Source: Globisporangium splendens (lineage: Eukaryota; Oomycota; Peronosporomycetes; Pythiales; Pythiaceae). Taken from it: a stretch of DNA of 64,000 nucleotides. The notes under the pieces were generated by a model, which ran no database searches, was not told the DNA's origin, and was given only the letters and a program-made list of their open reading frames with translations. The position numbers and the translations under genes were made by a program. The stretch is from the NCBI GenBank assembly GCA_006386115.1, contig VFIW01000002.1, positions 1,054,001 to 1,118,000 of the forward strand, given 5' to 3'. Of the stretch, positions 1 to 11,197 are shown in pieces; the stretch's first letter is position 1, and every line of letters begins with the position of its first letter.

Positions 1-433
1 CCTGCTCGCGCGTCAAGCACGGCATCAAGCTTCTCGGCAAGGTGAGTCGTGAAATCCTCTGGATAATGTGGCGTTCAGTAAAGTCGTGTGTTGGAGGAAG
101 AAAATGTTCATTTATTCCTCTGTTGCTGTGTGATTATGTGCACAGGGAGGTGAACACCTGACCACGCCGTTGACCATCGAAGTCTCCCAGGCGTCGAAGT
201 CTGCGATCCAGGCGATCGAAGCTGCTGGCGGTAGCATCACGTCCGTGTACCACAACCGCCTCGCGTTGCGTGCGCTTCTCAAGCCACACAAGTTCGAGTT
301 GATCCCACAATTCGCGCGTCCAAACCCAAAGAAGCTCACGTACTACACCGACTACGAGAAGAGAGGTTACCTGTCCCCTGAGATCCAGGCCAAGAAGGCG
401 CTGGCATCCGCTGGTGGCAACGACTCCGAATAG
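1..433 (+). CDS. MRPL15: mitochondrial ribosomal protein uL15m (MRPL15), 5' partial
   Basis: C-terminal part of the bacterial-type large-subunit protein uL15, which acts in the mitochondrial ribosome. Exon 1 (1-41) encodes a segment ending VKHGIKLLGK. A GT-AG intron (42-145, donor GTGAGT) follows, and exon 2 (146-433) begins GGEHLTTPLTIEVSQASKSA. The stretch with LLGKGG and the later SKSAIQAIEAAGGS is the signature of the L15 C-terminal domain (bacterial form: KLLGxGELxxxLxVxAHxFSKSAxEAIEAAGG). A mitochondrion-type extension of about 60 residues follows, rich in Lys, Tyr and Pro, ending in TAG. The start and targeting peptide lie left of the window. Family assignment is secure; mitochondrial location is inferred from the extension and the eukaryotic gene structure. 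Confidence 0.85.
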
Positions 434-1001
434 AGCGAAGGAGAAACAGACACAGGAACGACTGGAACAGGAGGAAGGTATCTGTAAATGCACAAGAACA
501 CAGATTCACGTGAATGATCAGGACGCAGTGCATGCCTCTTTTTTTCGGTTTGCTGTCAGTTCTTGCAAAGCGAGAGGTTTTTTTTTCTTGTGAAGATACC
601 TAGACTTCTCCAAGTTCGAGTTCACTGCGATGTTGTAGGACAGCCAGACTACCTCCCACGTAAGCTCCCTCTGTACTGGACGAGAGTGTGGTGATATTGA
701 CGATATAGCAGCCAGCAAGGAGTCGTCGCATCCATTCGAAGCAAGCAAAGCAAAGTGTGTCGACGCGAAGCAAGCATTTCCATTTCAACCATTGCGATGG
801 TCCCTGCCAAAAATGGACGAATTTCAGCCAATAGCATCTAAGAACACAAATAAATCGCATTTGAACCAATCCTGCTCGAGTTTTACCATCAGATTACCGG
901 TATCTCACCGGTGCCTCCCTGTGGCCACAAATACTCTCGAGCAAGAACAAGGGGACTGACGGAACGCAGTGTCTTTGATTAAGAAGCCCCGACCGACGAC
1001 C
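434..1001. other. intergenic: 3' end of uL15m and promoter of the NDUFB8-like gene
   Basis: No convincing coding sequence. It holds a T-rich tract near 540-550 and 576-590. At 822-834 it carries TTTCAGCCAATAG, a CCAAT box in the wider context seen at other promoters of this window. At 895-916 two ACCGGT cores occur in the form ACCGGTATCTCACCGGT, about 100 bp before the next start codon. Confidence 0.5.
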
Positions 1002-1599
1002 ATGAGCTCACAGGCGCTGAGCAGCGCCCTCCGCGGCGGCATGAGCGTCGTCATCCGACGAAGCGCCCACGTCACGCGCGCCGGCGGCGGCCACCATCGC
1101 CCGCCTCCACCCCCGTTCGCGCGCATCGCCGCACCGACGCAGCCGCTCCACGAGGAAGCCGAGCTGGTGTGGAACGACGGCGTGGCTCCCGAGACGCTGA
1201 TCGACTTCGACGCGCCGCACATCCCAAAGTACCAGGCGCTCAAGCACCTCGGTGTCGCCTTCGGCGGTCTGCTCACGCTCATGGGCGTCGTCACGGTGTA
1301 CAACCCAGACTCGTGGAGACAAGCGGTGCGTGGGTGTTTTTTCCTTATTTGTTTGTATCTCTGTGTGAATATTCACAAGACGTTCCATAAATGGAGAACT
1401 ATGTTTTCTCCTTGGAGATGTATATAAGTGTTATTTGCTTTGTGAGCATGATGAAGAGAGGGAGTAGGAATGCTGTGGCTCTAACTATTTATTTGATATA
1501 TACTATGGAAAATAATAGGCGAAGCGCGGCAACAACCTGCCCGACTTGTCGTGGGAACTCGGCTTGGCCGATGAACCAGAAGGCGAAATCGACGAATAA
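1002..1599 (+). CDS. probable complex I subunit NDUFB8 (ASHI-type)
   Basis: Two exons: 1002-1325 and 1519-1599, with intron donor GTGCGT and acceptor AATAG. The ATG at 1002 is preferred over an upstream in-frame GTG. The N-terminus (about 45 residues) is rich in Arg, Ser and Ala, like a mitochondrial presequence. A segment around PETLIDFDAPHIPKYQALKH is followed by one membrane helix (LGVAFGGLLTLMGVVTVY), and the short C-terminus ends NLPDLSWELGLADEPEGEIDE. This matches the NDUFB8 plan of plants, oomycetes and animals: an acidic N-terminal arm, a single transmembrane span and a short tail with a Leu-Glu-Leu-Gly-like motif. NDUFB8 is an accessory subunit of the complex I membrane arm. The assignment rests on architecture and remembered motifs, so moderate confidence. 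Confidence 0.6.
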
Positions 1600-1955
1600 A
1601 CAGCACGTCTGAATGAGAAATGTCCCTCCTTTTTTCTTCAGCGGCGTGGAGTTGTCGACATTGTGTGCTATTGATTACATCAATGAAGGAGACAAGAAAT
1701 AGCACAACAGTTGAAAAAAAGCAGCCCATCAAGAAACACAAAATGAAAACGTTATTGCACTTGTTGGTGGCTCTTGTTATGTGTGTTTGCGCTGATTTCT
1801 CCGGCATTTATTGAATGCCTTCTGGTGAGCATGTGCTTTCATTCTCTTTCTTGAAAGCTCACTTAAAGCCCCGACAACAAACAACAGCAAAAATCGTGCT
1901 TTGAACACGACATCTCCCCTCGCTCGTCCCTCATTCTCACTTATTGGAGGACAAA
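1600..1955. other. intergenic between converging genes
   Basis: Shared 3' region of the NDUFB8-like gene (plus) and clpP (minus). A/T-rich, with no recognisable gene. Small open frames here lack family resemblance. Confidence 0.5.
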
Positions 1956-2780
1956 CTATGGGCTCGTTGGGTTCAGCGCTCGCTTCTCCATGATCGAGTC
2001 GATGATGCCAAACTCGAGCGCCGCCGTCGGGTCCATGAAAAGATCGCGATCCATGGCTTTCTCAATAGTCTTGAGGGGCTTCCCGGTGTGCTTCGCATAC
2101 AGTCCGTTCAGTCTGAAAGCATGATAACCAACGCATTCGTACCCATTAGCCACCATTTAAGTCAGCGCATGCAGTTGACTCTGACACGGTCGTATACAGA
2201 AAGAAAAGGCTGCCTACCTCGCGCGCAGCTTAATGATCTCCTCGGCGTGGATCGCGATGTCACTCGCCATACCTTGAGCTCCGCCCGACGGCTGGTGGAT
2301 CATAATCTGCTCCAAGTGCACATTCATGCACTAAGCTTATGTCCATCTTTGCAAGACAAGAGCTACAAAGAAAAACAAGCATCTTACTCTGGAGTTTGGC
2401 AATGCCGATCGCGCTCCTGGGGCTCCTCCCGCGAGCAGCAGCGCACCCATGGACGCCGCCTGCCCCATGCATAGCGTGTTCACCTTCGGGTGGATGTACT
2501 GCATCGTATCGTAGATTGCCAGACCGGAGCTCACGACGCCGCCAGGGCTATTGATATACATGTACACGTCCTTCTCCGGGTGCTCCGACTCGAGGAAGAG
2601 CAATTGCGCCGTCACGACGGACGCCATCGCGTCGTTCACCGGTCCATGAACAAAAATGATGCGCTCCTTGAGCAGGCGCGAGTAGATGTCAAACACGCGC
2701 TCTCCGCGCGGCGACTGCTCCAGCACCATCGGCACGAGCGAGTTCATGAACGAGTGAAATCCACGGCGTGTCATCGTCAT
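1956..2780 (-). CDS. CLPP: ATP-dependent Clp protease proteolytic subunit, mitochondrial
   Basis: Serine peptidase subunit of the ClpXP protease of the mitochondrial matrix. Three exons: 2780-2388, 2306-2218 and 2112-1956, giving 212 residues. All introns are GT-AG and the phases fit exactly. The catalytic triad is visible: Ser110 in GQAASMG, His135 in IMIHQPSGG and the Asp of the AMDRD segment near residue 184. The N-terminus is short: [11 protein letters not shown] leads directly into the mature-type start [20 protein letters not shown]. The presequence is therefore minimal, or an upstream exon is missed. Length otherwise equals mature ClpP. Divergence at the 5' end was not resolved. Confidence 0.93.
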
Positions 2781-3145
2781 CGTAGCTTCTAACAGCGTCC
2801 GCTTTAGATCAGCAGCAAGCAGACTTCAAAGAACTCACAGATGACATGAGAAGCAGATATGATGTTACGAACAGTTTATAGTGGCTAATTGTTTGTTAAA
2901 TATGCATGTGATTTAGTCGAAACAGGGTTGTCGTTGTTATGGTACAAAAGGAGACGCGCACACCAAAATGGCTGCTGGTGCTTGGAGCGTTGATGCTCAT
3001 TGCTGCTTGGGGGTTTCGATTGATTCAGGCGGTAGTTGCAGTGTGCTGCTTCAACTGCAACTAAATTGCAGAAGCGTCTTGCGCCAAGTGATAATGATCA
3101 TCGCCCAAGGTGTCCGCACTGGATTACGGTCGCAACCTATCTGCT
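2781..3145. other. intergenic between clpP (5' end) and ZNHIT3 (3' end)
   Basis: Both neighbours are on the minus strand, so this holds the clpP promoter. No gene seen. The sequence is A/T-rich around 2870-2950. Confidence 0.45.
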
Positions 3146-3828
3146 TTACTTCGCATCGATCGCGTCTAGTGCTTGGTACATGAAGCTCGCGAACGTTTGA
3201 TCGAGAAGCGCCTTCTCCAGCTCCTTCATTCGGTCGCCGCTCGAGTCGATCTGCATTTCAAACATGGCGTCATATGCAACAGCGCACAGAACCAAATCGT
3301 TGTCCATCAGAGCCGAGCAAGCATGGGAAAGCCGTGCAACATAGAGAGCGTTGATGCATGCATCAGATACATATGACAAGCATGGGATGCACGCACAAGT
3401 GTACCTAATTATCCAACATGTCTCATCGTTCGATAAAAGCCAAAAAATGAGGTCATACTGCCACACACCTTGGTAAGCATCTCCCGGATCGCTGGATTGC
3501 TCATCGACTGGTGCACAATGGGTAACTCTCGAAGCGCGTCGAGCTGCGCGATGGATAAGAGCTGCGATGCATCCACCATCTCGTCGTCACCTGGTGGCGT
3601 AGGCTGCGCCGTGGACGATGGTGCTGATGATGCCTGAGGCGGCGTCGCACTTGCTGCTGTTGCGTTCTGCTGATGCTCACTCGCAGGGGAAGCTGCAGGC
3701 TTCGCCTCTGGCGCGCATGGCGCCTGCTTGTGCGCCTTGTAGCACGCGGCGCTGCAGTAGGGCGTGCGGCACGTCGGGCACTTGTACTTGGACTCGGTCG
3801 TCGCGCACACTTGGCACAATTTCGCCAT
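3146..3828 (-). CDS. ZNHIT3: HIT-type zinc finger protein 3 (ZNHIT3/Hit1)
   Basis: Box C/D snoRNP assembly factor, the partner of NUFIP1/Rsa1. Two exons: 3828-3469 and 3250-3146, 154 residues. The first 40 residues form a zf-HIT module: CQVC, CPTC, YCSAAC and the HKQAPC end, giving the expected C2-C2-C2-HC spacing. A Pro/Ala/Ser-rich linker follows, then a helical C-terminal domain (LLSIAQLDALRELPIVHQSM ... NPAIREMLTK). The second exon (IDSSGDRMKELEKALLDQ...) completes it as in human ZNHIT3. Splicing is phase 0, from AAG|GTGTGT to ATGCAG|ATC. Another snoRNP HIT protein, ZNHIT6, lies at 47034. Confidence 0.85.
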
Positions 3829-4565
3829 TTTTCCTTACTTGCGTAGCTCTTCGCTGTGAATCTATCTTGTGACCATCAACACTCGTGTGGCTGAATCTCG
3901 GCGACTGAACCGGTTCAGAATGTAACCGGTTCGATGAGATGGTGCTTGGAGTGGGAGGAGAATAAACCCGTCACTTACGCGTCTTTTATATTTATCTTTG
4001 CTTCAATAATGATATCGCAGCTGTTACGATATTGAAATCAGACCTGTAGAAATGCATCTTGCGCACTGTTTTGTACAATTGTGATAGCAACGCAAAATGA
4101 AACTGAATGACAGCGTGTTCGTTTTGTGTGTGTGTGGCTCGCCTATCCCTGCCACTCGCATATCGCCTAACGATGTCGTCCCTCCCTACTTTGGAACGAT
4201 ACACAACCACCGTACACACAGTGTACCAACCCGCACACCCTGTGCGCACCGTGCTAACCGATCTTTTGACTCCAGCATGTACACCGTGCATTTCAAACAG
4301 GGGAGCGCAAGCCCTCTGACCCACATACACACTGTAGGACTCTCGCGTGCAAAAACTGCACGCGCGCGTGCGTGGAAAAAAGCCCCGTAACTACTCTCGG
4401 CGACAGCTCCTGCGCTTACGGCGACGCCGCGTGCATCTCCGCATTCGCAATCTCACGACGCCGGTCCCTCCTCCTTGTGGCCGTGACCCGCTCGTGCGTT
4501 CATTCCCGCTTTCTCCGTGTCCACCGCACGTGCCGTCTGTTTCCCTTCCCGCAGTTCAAGTCAAG
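3829..4565. other. divergent promoter region, ZNHIT3 / phosphomannose isomerase
   Basis: 737 bp between divergently transcribed genes. No coding sequence recognised. It contains the AACCGGTT pair listed separately, several short GT/CA-rich stretches (4125-4345) and a C/T-rich run just before the isomerase start. Confidence 0.5.
3908..3931. promoter_or_regulatory. pair of AACCGGTT palindromes
   Basis: Two perfect 8-bp palindromes, AACCGGTT at 3908-3915 and at 3924-3931, with centres 16 bp apart (about 1.5 helical turns), 80-100 bp upstream of the ZNHIT3 start. The same core is the known site of the Grainyhead/CP2 factor family in other eukaryotes. Whether an equivalent factor binds here is inference. 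Confidence 0.4.
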
Positions 4566-6306
4566 ATGCCGGCGCTGCACTGTATTGCGCAGTCCTATGC
4601 ATGGGGGAAACCCGGACACGAGAGTCTCGTCGCGCAGCTCAAGGTAGAGAGCATGGAGATGACGATCATTGCAAGAAGATGCGTTGGACATGGATATGTG
4701 GGTGGATGCTTATGTGTGTGTGTGTGAATGTTGCTGTGTAGGCGGGAGGCGACTCGTCGTTTGAAGTGGACCCAAAGAGCACATACGCCGAGCTATGGTA
4801 TGTGTGCGCATAATTGTAGTTGAAGCTGCGCGATCTTTATGCAATGGTGGTTCTGACCGTTACGCTCTTCGTCTGTTGATGCTTTGAAGGATGGGGACGC
4901 ACCCGAACGGCCCTTCGCGCATTGTGCGCGACGGCAAACCTGCAGAGCTGCTGAGCGATTACCTCCAGGTAGATGGTAATGGCACATTGCTGCAAGTTGC
5001 ACTACACGAAGAGCTCACATGCGTTTGTGTGTAGGAACATCCTGAGGTGATGGGTACGACGACGGGCGAGCTGCCGTTTTTATTTAAGGTGCTGTCGGTG
5101 CAGAAGGCGCTCTCGATCCAGGCGCACCCCGACGTCGCATTGGCGCGCCGACTGCACGCGACCAAGCCCGACCTGTACAAAGACGCCAACCACAAGCCAG
5201 AAATGGCGGTTGCGCTCACGCGATTCGAAGCGCTGTGCGTTTGCAAAATGCAATGTTTCATGTGTACGAATGCGTGGGGATGGTCCGCTAACATATTAGT
5301 GTATCACGTTTGTGTCATTGGCAGGTCGCAATTCCGCAAGATCAGTGAAATCGTGGCATATCTCGAATCCGTCCCCGAATTACGCGCATTGGTCGACGAC
5401 AAAAGTACGTTTATATGCTCATACTTTTGCATTTAAAGGGTTTTGATCCCTGATAATGCGAATATGCATATTGACTGCGATATGTCATCTTTAGTCGTTC
5501 AGCAGCTGATCGGAAAGCAAGATGAGACCTCGCTGCGCGCGTTTTTCAAGAGTTTCATCTACGCCGACCTGGGAGTCGTGACGCTGCAGCTCCAGAGTCT
5601 GCGTTCGCGACTGGAGACCCAGGCTCAGAACGGACGAGTCGCGCTAACGCCCGTGGAGAGACTCGTGCTGCGGCTGAACGCCGAGTACAGCAATGACATT
5701 GGGTGCTTTTGCCCCTACATTTTGAATTATATTACGCTGCAGCCGGGTGAAGCCGTGTTCCTTGGTGCGAACGAACCGCACGCTTATTTATCGGGGGATT
5801 GCATCGAATGCATGGCGTGCTCGGACAACGTCGTGCGCGCCGGACTGACGCCCAAGTACATTGACAAAGTCACGCTCCACGAAATGCTCACCTACCGGTA
5901 CGTGTTGGCTCTGTGAATCTTTTATCTTTTGCAACTTTGTGCACTGTGCTTATGAATGTTTCTTTTGTTTGCATCTTGTAGAACGGGTCCTCCGACCGTG
6001 TTCAAGGGCGACAAAGTGGACGAGATGTCGCGCTTGTATTCGCCGCCAGTGCCCGAGTTCCAGGTCGAAGCCATCGAACTCGCCGCGTACCAGCACTACG
6101 CAGTCCCCAAGCGAGAAAACAGTCCGTCGGTGCTGCTCGTCGTGTCCGGGAGCGCGAACGGCACGTGTGGCGAGGAAGCGCCGTTCACGCTGTCGAAGGG
6201 CTCCGTGTTCTTCGTGCCTGCGGGCGAGGAGCTCGACCTCCGATGCGGCAGCGATGGCATCTCGGCATTCCGCGCGTCCCCGAGCCAAAGCGCGCGACAA
6301 CACTAA
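4566..6306 (+). CDS. MPI: mannose-6-phosphate isomerase (type I PMI)
   Basis: Zinc enzyme interconverting fructose-6-P and mannose-6-P in the cytosol; it feeds GDP-mannose and glycosylation. Seven exons (4566-4643, 4742-4797, 4890-4968, 5035-5234, 5325-5404, 5495-5897, 5982-6306) give 406 residues, close to the usual ~420. Recognisable blocks: the start MPALHCIAQSYAWGKPG, then AELWMGTHPNGPS, then GELPFLFKVLSVQKALSIQAHPD (the Gln-x-His zinc ligands), then GEAVFLGANEPHAYLSGDCI (third and fourth ligand region), then VVRAGLTPKYID with the catalytic-loop Arg. The cupin-like C-terminal domain is complete. All introns are GT-AG with consistent phases. Confidence 0.95.
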
Positions 6307-6500
6307 GTAGGCTTCATTTAGTTTTTAGTTACTGAAAGAAAAAGGGTGAAAGCAGAACTCAAGAAAATAAAAAAACACACACACACACAATCTTGCTGTG
6401 TGCCCCTCTTTGCGACAGATTTGATCATTCTGGGGGGATCTTTCTCTGTTTTGGCTTTGATTTCGTAGACTCAAGCTGTTTGATGACAACAACATGGTCG

Positions 6501-8847
6501 TCACGCAACCGTGAGGTCATCGTGGCTCTGCAGCAGACTCTGCGCTGCATTTCGAATCACCCACTGCACTTCAGTCGGTGGCTTTTGCGCCTTCTTGCCC
6601 GTGGGTGAAAGCGACAGCGTTGGCGCATATCCAACTCTTGCAAGCGCTGGAGGATGCAACCCCGGATTAAACGCATCATCTCCGTCATCATCGGCAGCGA
6701 ACTCGTCGTTTGCGTACTCGATCACGTCGGCGTCGCCGTCCTCAAAGTCGTCGCTGTACTGCGTGTCGTTTTCCTCGGCGTAAAAATCCGAGTCGTCGCT
6801 GTAAAAGTTCTCCTCGGTCTCGTACTCGCTCAGCGACGTGTAGTCGTCGTCGCCACTGCCGTCCTCATACGAACTCTCGGCTTCCCACTCGAGCTGGCGC
6901 AGGATCCCGCTTTCCGTGAGCGACAGCGCCGACTCGCGCATGCCCACGTTGTCATCGCAACCATCCGCGTCTGCATCCTCTTCATCGTACGACGCGTCTT
7001 CCAGATGCAATGCTGCGCCATCGTGGGCGGCAGATCGCCCCCACTGTTCATACGCGGCAACCACGGGACCGTCCTGGGACTCACCGAATGCGAGTTTGCT
7101 CCTCAGCAGCACGCGGTTCCCGTCGTGTTCAAAGTCACTCGCACGCTGCTCTTCGCCATCGTCGTATGAATCGTCCGGAGGGTTCGTTTGTCGACTGCTA
7201 CTCCGCGTTGGGAAGCGGGCATTACGAGAAGCAGCAGCTTCTCGTCTACCGCTCTTGGCTTTCGACTTTTTGTTGGAGCCATAGTAGATCTGCAGGCTAT
7301 CCATGCACTCTTCGCTGTACTCGTTCTGGAAATTCGGGTTCATGAGCTCCTCGGCTTCGGCCTGGAACCGCGAGTCCATATCTTCTTCAACGTCGTCATG
7401 TTCGCTTTCCATCTTTTGTGGCAATGGCGACGACGTGACTTTGTCTTCTTCTAATTCCGCCCATGCATGCGCTGGTGCTGTGTTGTAGGCTGCTCGAGGC
7501 TGCTGCTTTGAAGCATTGGGCTGAATCGACGTAGATTTGCTGTCGTCACTGGGCGTGAATACCAGCGGTTCAGGCGTTCGACTTCGTTCTGGGGGACGCA
7601 AATCAAGCTGCGATTCTTCCAGGAGACTGGCATCCAGCAATTCCAGATCGTCTTCGCGCTCCACTTGGTAATTGTCTTCTTCAAGCGGCACAATCGGAAT
7701 CCACTGTGACGGCGAAGTCGACTGCGAGGTCGCAACGTTGCGAGGTCGTCTCCTGCCGCTGTCAATGGAACCGCGACGCATCGTGTTGTTGGCGTGGACG
7801 CGTCGCCGTGGCGCGCCAAGTGGACGACGCGCAACAGAATTCACGCGAAGCGAGCCGCCGGATGCCACAAGACCTGAGAGTGCACGGGAAATACATTAGA
7901 GCCCATTTTACGTTCGAGGGGCTCTGTAAGAAAGTACATACGCACCTTGCATGTGGTTGCGAATATACGGGATCGTAAAGATCTGATCCATGGACGGACG
8001 ATTTTCAGGCGACTTGTCGAGCAGTTTCTTGAGCAAGTCGGAGATATTGTGGTCGAAATGCGGTGGCACTGGCGCAAACTAAGTGCATAATGGGCAAAAG
8101 ATAAGCTTCAGAGCGAGCAGAACAACACCGTTTCGATCATGTTTTTCTCACCTCTTTGCGCACAATCGTGAAGATGAGGCTGATGATGTTCGGCGCATCG
8201 AATGCGTGCTTTAAGGCGCACAGCTCGTAGAGCACACAGCCCAACGACCACACATCGCTCGAGTACGAGTACGGCTTGTTCTCGCACACCTCGGGACTCA
8301 TGTAGTACGGCGTGCCGACGACGGTCTTCGCCTGGTCCATCGTCGAGTCGAGCGTCTTGGCAATACCGAAGTCGCCCAGTTTGATCACGTTCTCGGTCGT
8401 CAAGAAGATGTTGCTCGTCTTGAGGTCGCGGTGCAGGATCCGCTGCTGGTGCAGGTATTTGATCGCCATGGCCATCTGCACGAACCAGTCGAGGATCTGG
8501 CCGATATCAAAGTACGCGTTCTGCTTGTCGCTCTCGTTGCTGCACTGCTCCAGGCGGTTCACGCGCTCACGGATCTTCTCGGCCAGGTCGCCGCCATCGC
8601 AGTACGCCATCACGATGTGGATCACGCAGTTCTCGACAAAGTTCTCGCGGTACTCGACGACATTCGGGTGCTTGAGCTTCGCGAGCAGCTCGACCTCGCG
8701 GAACGACTGCGCCTTCTCCTTCTCCGTGAGCAGCTCCGTCGGGATCTTCTTCACGACGTACTTCTCGTTCGTGCCGCGCAGCGTGACCAGGTGTGCTGTG
8801 CCGTAGCTGCCGCGACCGATGCACTTGATCTCGTCGTATTTTTGCAT
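6501..8847 (-). CDS. NEK-family serine/threonine kinase with acidic C-terminal tail
   Basis: Three exons: 8847-8152, 8078-7946 and 7873-6501, giving 733 residues. ATG 8847 is used; an upstream in-frame GTG is ignored. The kinase domain spans residues 1 to about 277. It has Gly-loop GRGSYG at 11-16, VVKK with the ATP Lys at 33, HRDLKTSN with catalytic Asp141, DFG at 159-161 and GTPYYMSPE at 178-186. These are NEK features (cell cycle, microtubule or flagellar regulation). The remaining ~450 residues are disordered. They contain Ser/Arg/Pro-rich sequence first, then runs of Asp and Glu (SYEDGSGDDDY, FYSDDSDFYAEEND), ending with a short basic/hydrophobic segment. No coiled coil like that of NEK2 is evident. 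Kinase call is certain; the subclass is not. Confidence 0.9.
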
Positions 8848-10438
8848 GGCGGACACTTACTCGTACAACTGGGTCGTCAAGCGCAACGCGTCGTCAACTT
8901 AGAGCTCGTCCAGCACCACACACGCAATGCGCGCGGAAACACGCGGAAACAGCGCCAGTATTGGCGGGATGCGGCAAAACTAACAGCGTCAGCAAGCGCA
9001 GCTCCAGTAATTGGATCTTCGGTGGTCGCAGCGCCAGCGAGCGGCTCCACCGCGCGTGGATCACAATGCGTCAATAGACGACTGAGAGATTGAATGAATG
9101 GGTCGAGTGCGGTTGGATATGCCGCAAGCGGATCTCTTTATCTTCTTCTTCTTCTCTCTGGCGATTTGCAGGAAGAAAGTGACGTTTCTTCCATGTTTCC
9201 TCTTTTCTTCCGACGTTGAGCCGAAGCCGTTTCGGATGTCGCGCGAAGGTATGCGCGTGTTGAAGTTTGTCACAACACTAATGCAAGCGATTGGATCTCT
9301 GATGCTGGTGCACTCACTCACTGTGAGCGGCTCAGCACGTGGCCACGCACACACGCAACAGCCCCCGCTAACGCGACGCAGCATTGACCGCCACGCTCTT
9401 AGTGGCAATAGCTAAAGGATAGTTTTCGTGCTGGGACGCTCTCACCACTGCCAGTTTCTTCGCTGGGTGGTTGAATCCGCCACAAGGCACACCGAATCAT
9501 ATCTACGGCCATATCCTGTGGGATCGCTCAAACCGCGAGAGGCAAGTTTATCTTTACGACACGAGAAAGCTGCCTAACAGCCACGGACTCGCATGGAGCA
9601 GAGGAGAAGACAGAAGCATTGCGCTGTGTGCGATGATTGGCAAGGATCTCTTCGCACACTACGTGACTTTTTTGCAATTGCAGAGAGCAGCTTTGATTCC
9701 GCATTCAACGTGCGAATTGATCTTCCTGCATGTCTTGCCTCTTACTCTTCGATGGTAAGCCCAAATTTCATTTGGAGTGCGTAGCGTGACGCCATTGCCA
9801 CAACCATCAAATTTCCATCTGTGAGAGAGGCTGTTTGCTTTGTCTGTCCCTGTCTCCGATCTGTTGGACGTCCTAGTACGAAGTCTCACACCTGGATCTC
9901 GAGGCTTGCCAATGTTGATGAATTTGAATAATCCTCCCTGGCTCAGAGACTTTCCCTCACAGGCTTTGACTGATTTTGAGATCGCTGGAGATCTTGTAGA
10001 ACTGATGAGTGTGCGCTCAAGTTGCTTTCACGGACGTGAGCTGGTGCAGCAACCGCCATTGCCATCTGTCACCTGTGAGGACCATTAGAACTGCATGAAC
10101 GCACCTCAATCAGTAATCCCTCATCATAAAATTGGGGGGAGCGCTCACGAACGAGAAGCTCCTTCACAGCAGCCATCAATGCACGCGAACGCCCGAACAA
10201 CGCGATTTCGTCTTTTGAATTCCATTCATGTACTCAAAAGGCATCGCTTTCTTTTTCTCTCTCTCTCTCTCTCTCTTTATGGTGCGTCAACATCCGCCGT
10301 TCGCCGTTCTGGTGATCCACCGCATCGATGATGTCGTCTGCTGATAGTGTGTGTTTGTGTGTGAGTGTGCTGTGCTGCGCTGTTTCTAGCGTTCGCCGCC
10401 TGTAATGTGGTTGGTTGTCGTCTGAGAAGGAGTCTAAA
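8848..10438. other. long intergenic stretch, NEK promoter side to NDUFS5 3' end
   Basis: About 1.6 kb with no recognisable gene. Short open frames on both strands (for example minus 9659-9889 and plus 9840-10088) have some protein-like composition but no family match and no matching partner exons. They may be relics. A perfect (CT)10 tract lies at 10257-10276. The 5' 200 bp should hold the NEK promoter. Confidence 0.4.
10257..10276. repeat. (CT)10 microsatellite
   Basis: Uninterrupted CT dinucleotides. Similar shorter tracts occur at 13019-13034 and 13351-13366. Confidence 0.95.
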
Positions 10439-10834
10439 TTAATGCCCGTGACCGTCGTCATGGCCACCTCCGCCGTTGCGCGCCGCCGCCTCTTGCTTCT
10501 CCTTCTGGACCACAATCGCGTTCATGCGCGTAAGCTGAAAACAACAACAGAATTTAGTTACCCATGCACCATAAACCCAAATATGCCACATATGAGGGCA
10601 CTATACCTCCTTCTTGTGGTGCAGGCACTCCAAGTAATCCTCCACTTGCTTGCCGCACTGACCCGAGAACTCGGTGTTTTTCTGCGACAGCCAGCACAAC
10701 AACAGCACACATGTGAGGCACCGCAGCAGCACCATAGCATCTCGAGTGTATAGACGTACGCTGCACTCCTCGACGTCCTTCCAGAAGCGGTAGCATCGGC
10801 CCTCGCGGCCCTTAAATCCGAATCCCGACGACAT
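10439..10834 (-). CDS. NDUFS5: complex I subunit NDUFS5 (15-kDa, twin-Cys)
   Basis: Accessory subunit on the intermembrane-space side of complex I. Three exons: 10834-10760, 10681-10607 and 10534-10439, 81 residues. The start MSSGFGFKGREGRCYRFWKD closely resembles plant NDUFS5 (MASGWGITGNKGRCYDFW). Cys pairs (RCYRFWKDVEEC, QCGKQVEDYLEC) give the CHCH-like CX9C arrangement, followed by LHHKKE and a basic helix. The last exon adds a His/Gly/Asp-rich tip (GGGGHDDGHGH). Exon phases are all 0. Assignment is strong because length, Cys spacing and the N-terminal block agree. Confidence 0.88.
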
Positions 10835-11197
10835 GTTCCTGCGCTTGCTCGCTCTGCTTTCGGCGGTCTGTCTGCGGAGGGGAGAGCTAGCTTTGAGGCT
10901 TTTTCGTGGCTGGCTGGGTAGTGATTCAAAATTGAATCGTGAATGGTGTACTCTCAACATCTCCAAATGTGAATGTATCAAGTTTAACATTTTGAATTGC
11001 GAAGCACAATGTGCACTCAGAAATGACTGCATGCTACTGTCACTGCTGCCAAATATGATGGCATGCCATATTTTGAGGCAAGTACAGCGGAAGCTTCTAG
11101 AATTGATCGATCATGCTCAAAATATGCCATCTATGCCTTCCGTTTTTACCCTCTTTTGTTTTGACTACCACACACACTCAAGGTCATCATCACCAAA
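10835..11197. other. divergent promoter, NDUFS5 / LYR-zinc-ribbon gene
   Basis: 363 bp between divergent starts. No coding sequence. Contains a perfect 12-bp palindrome ATGGCATGCCAT at 11058-11069, flanked by A/T runs, and a related AATATGCCAT at about 11120. Confidence 0.4.
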
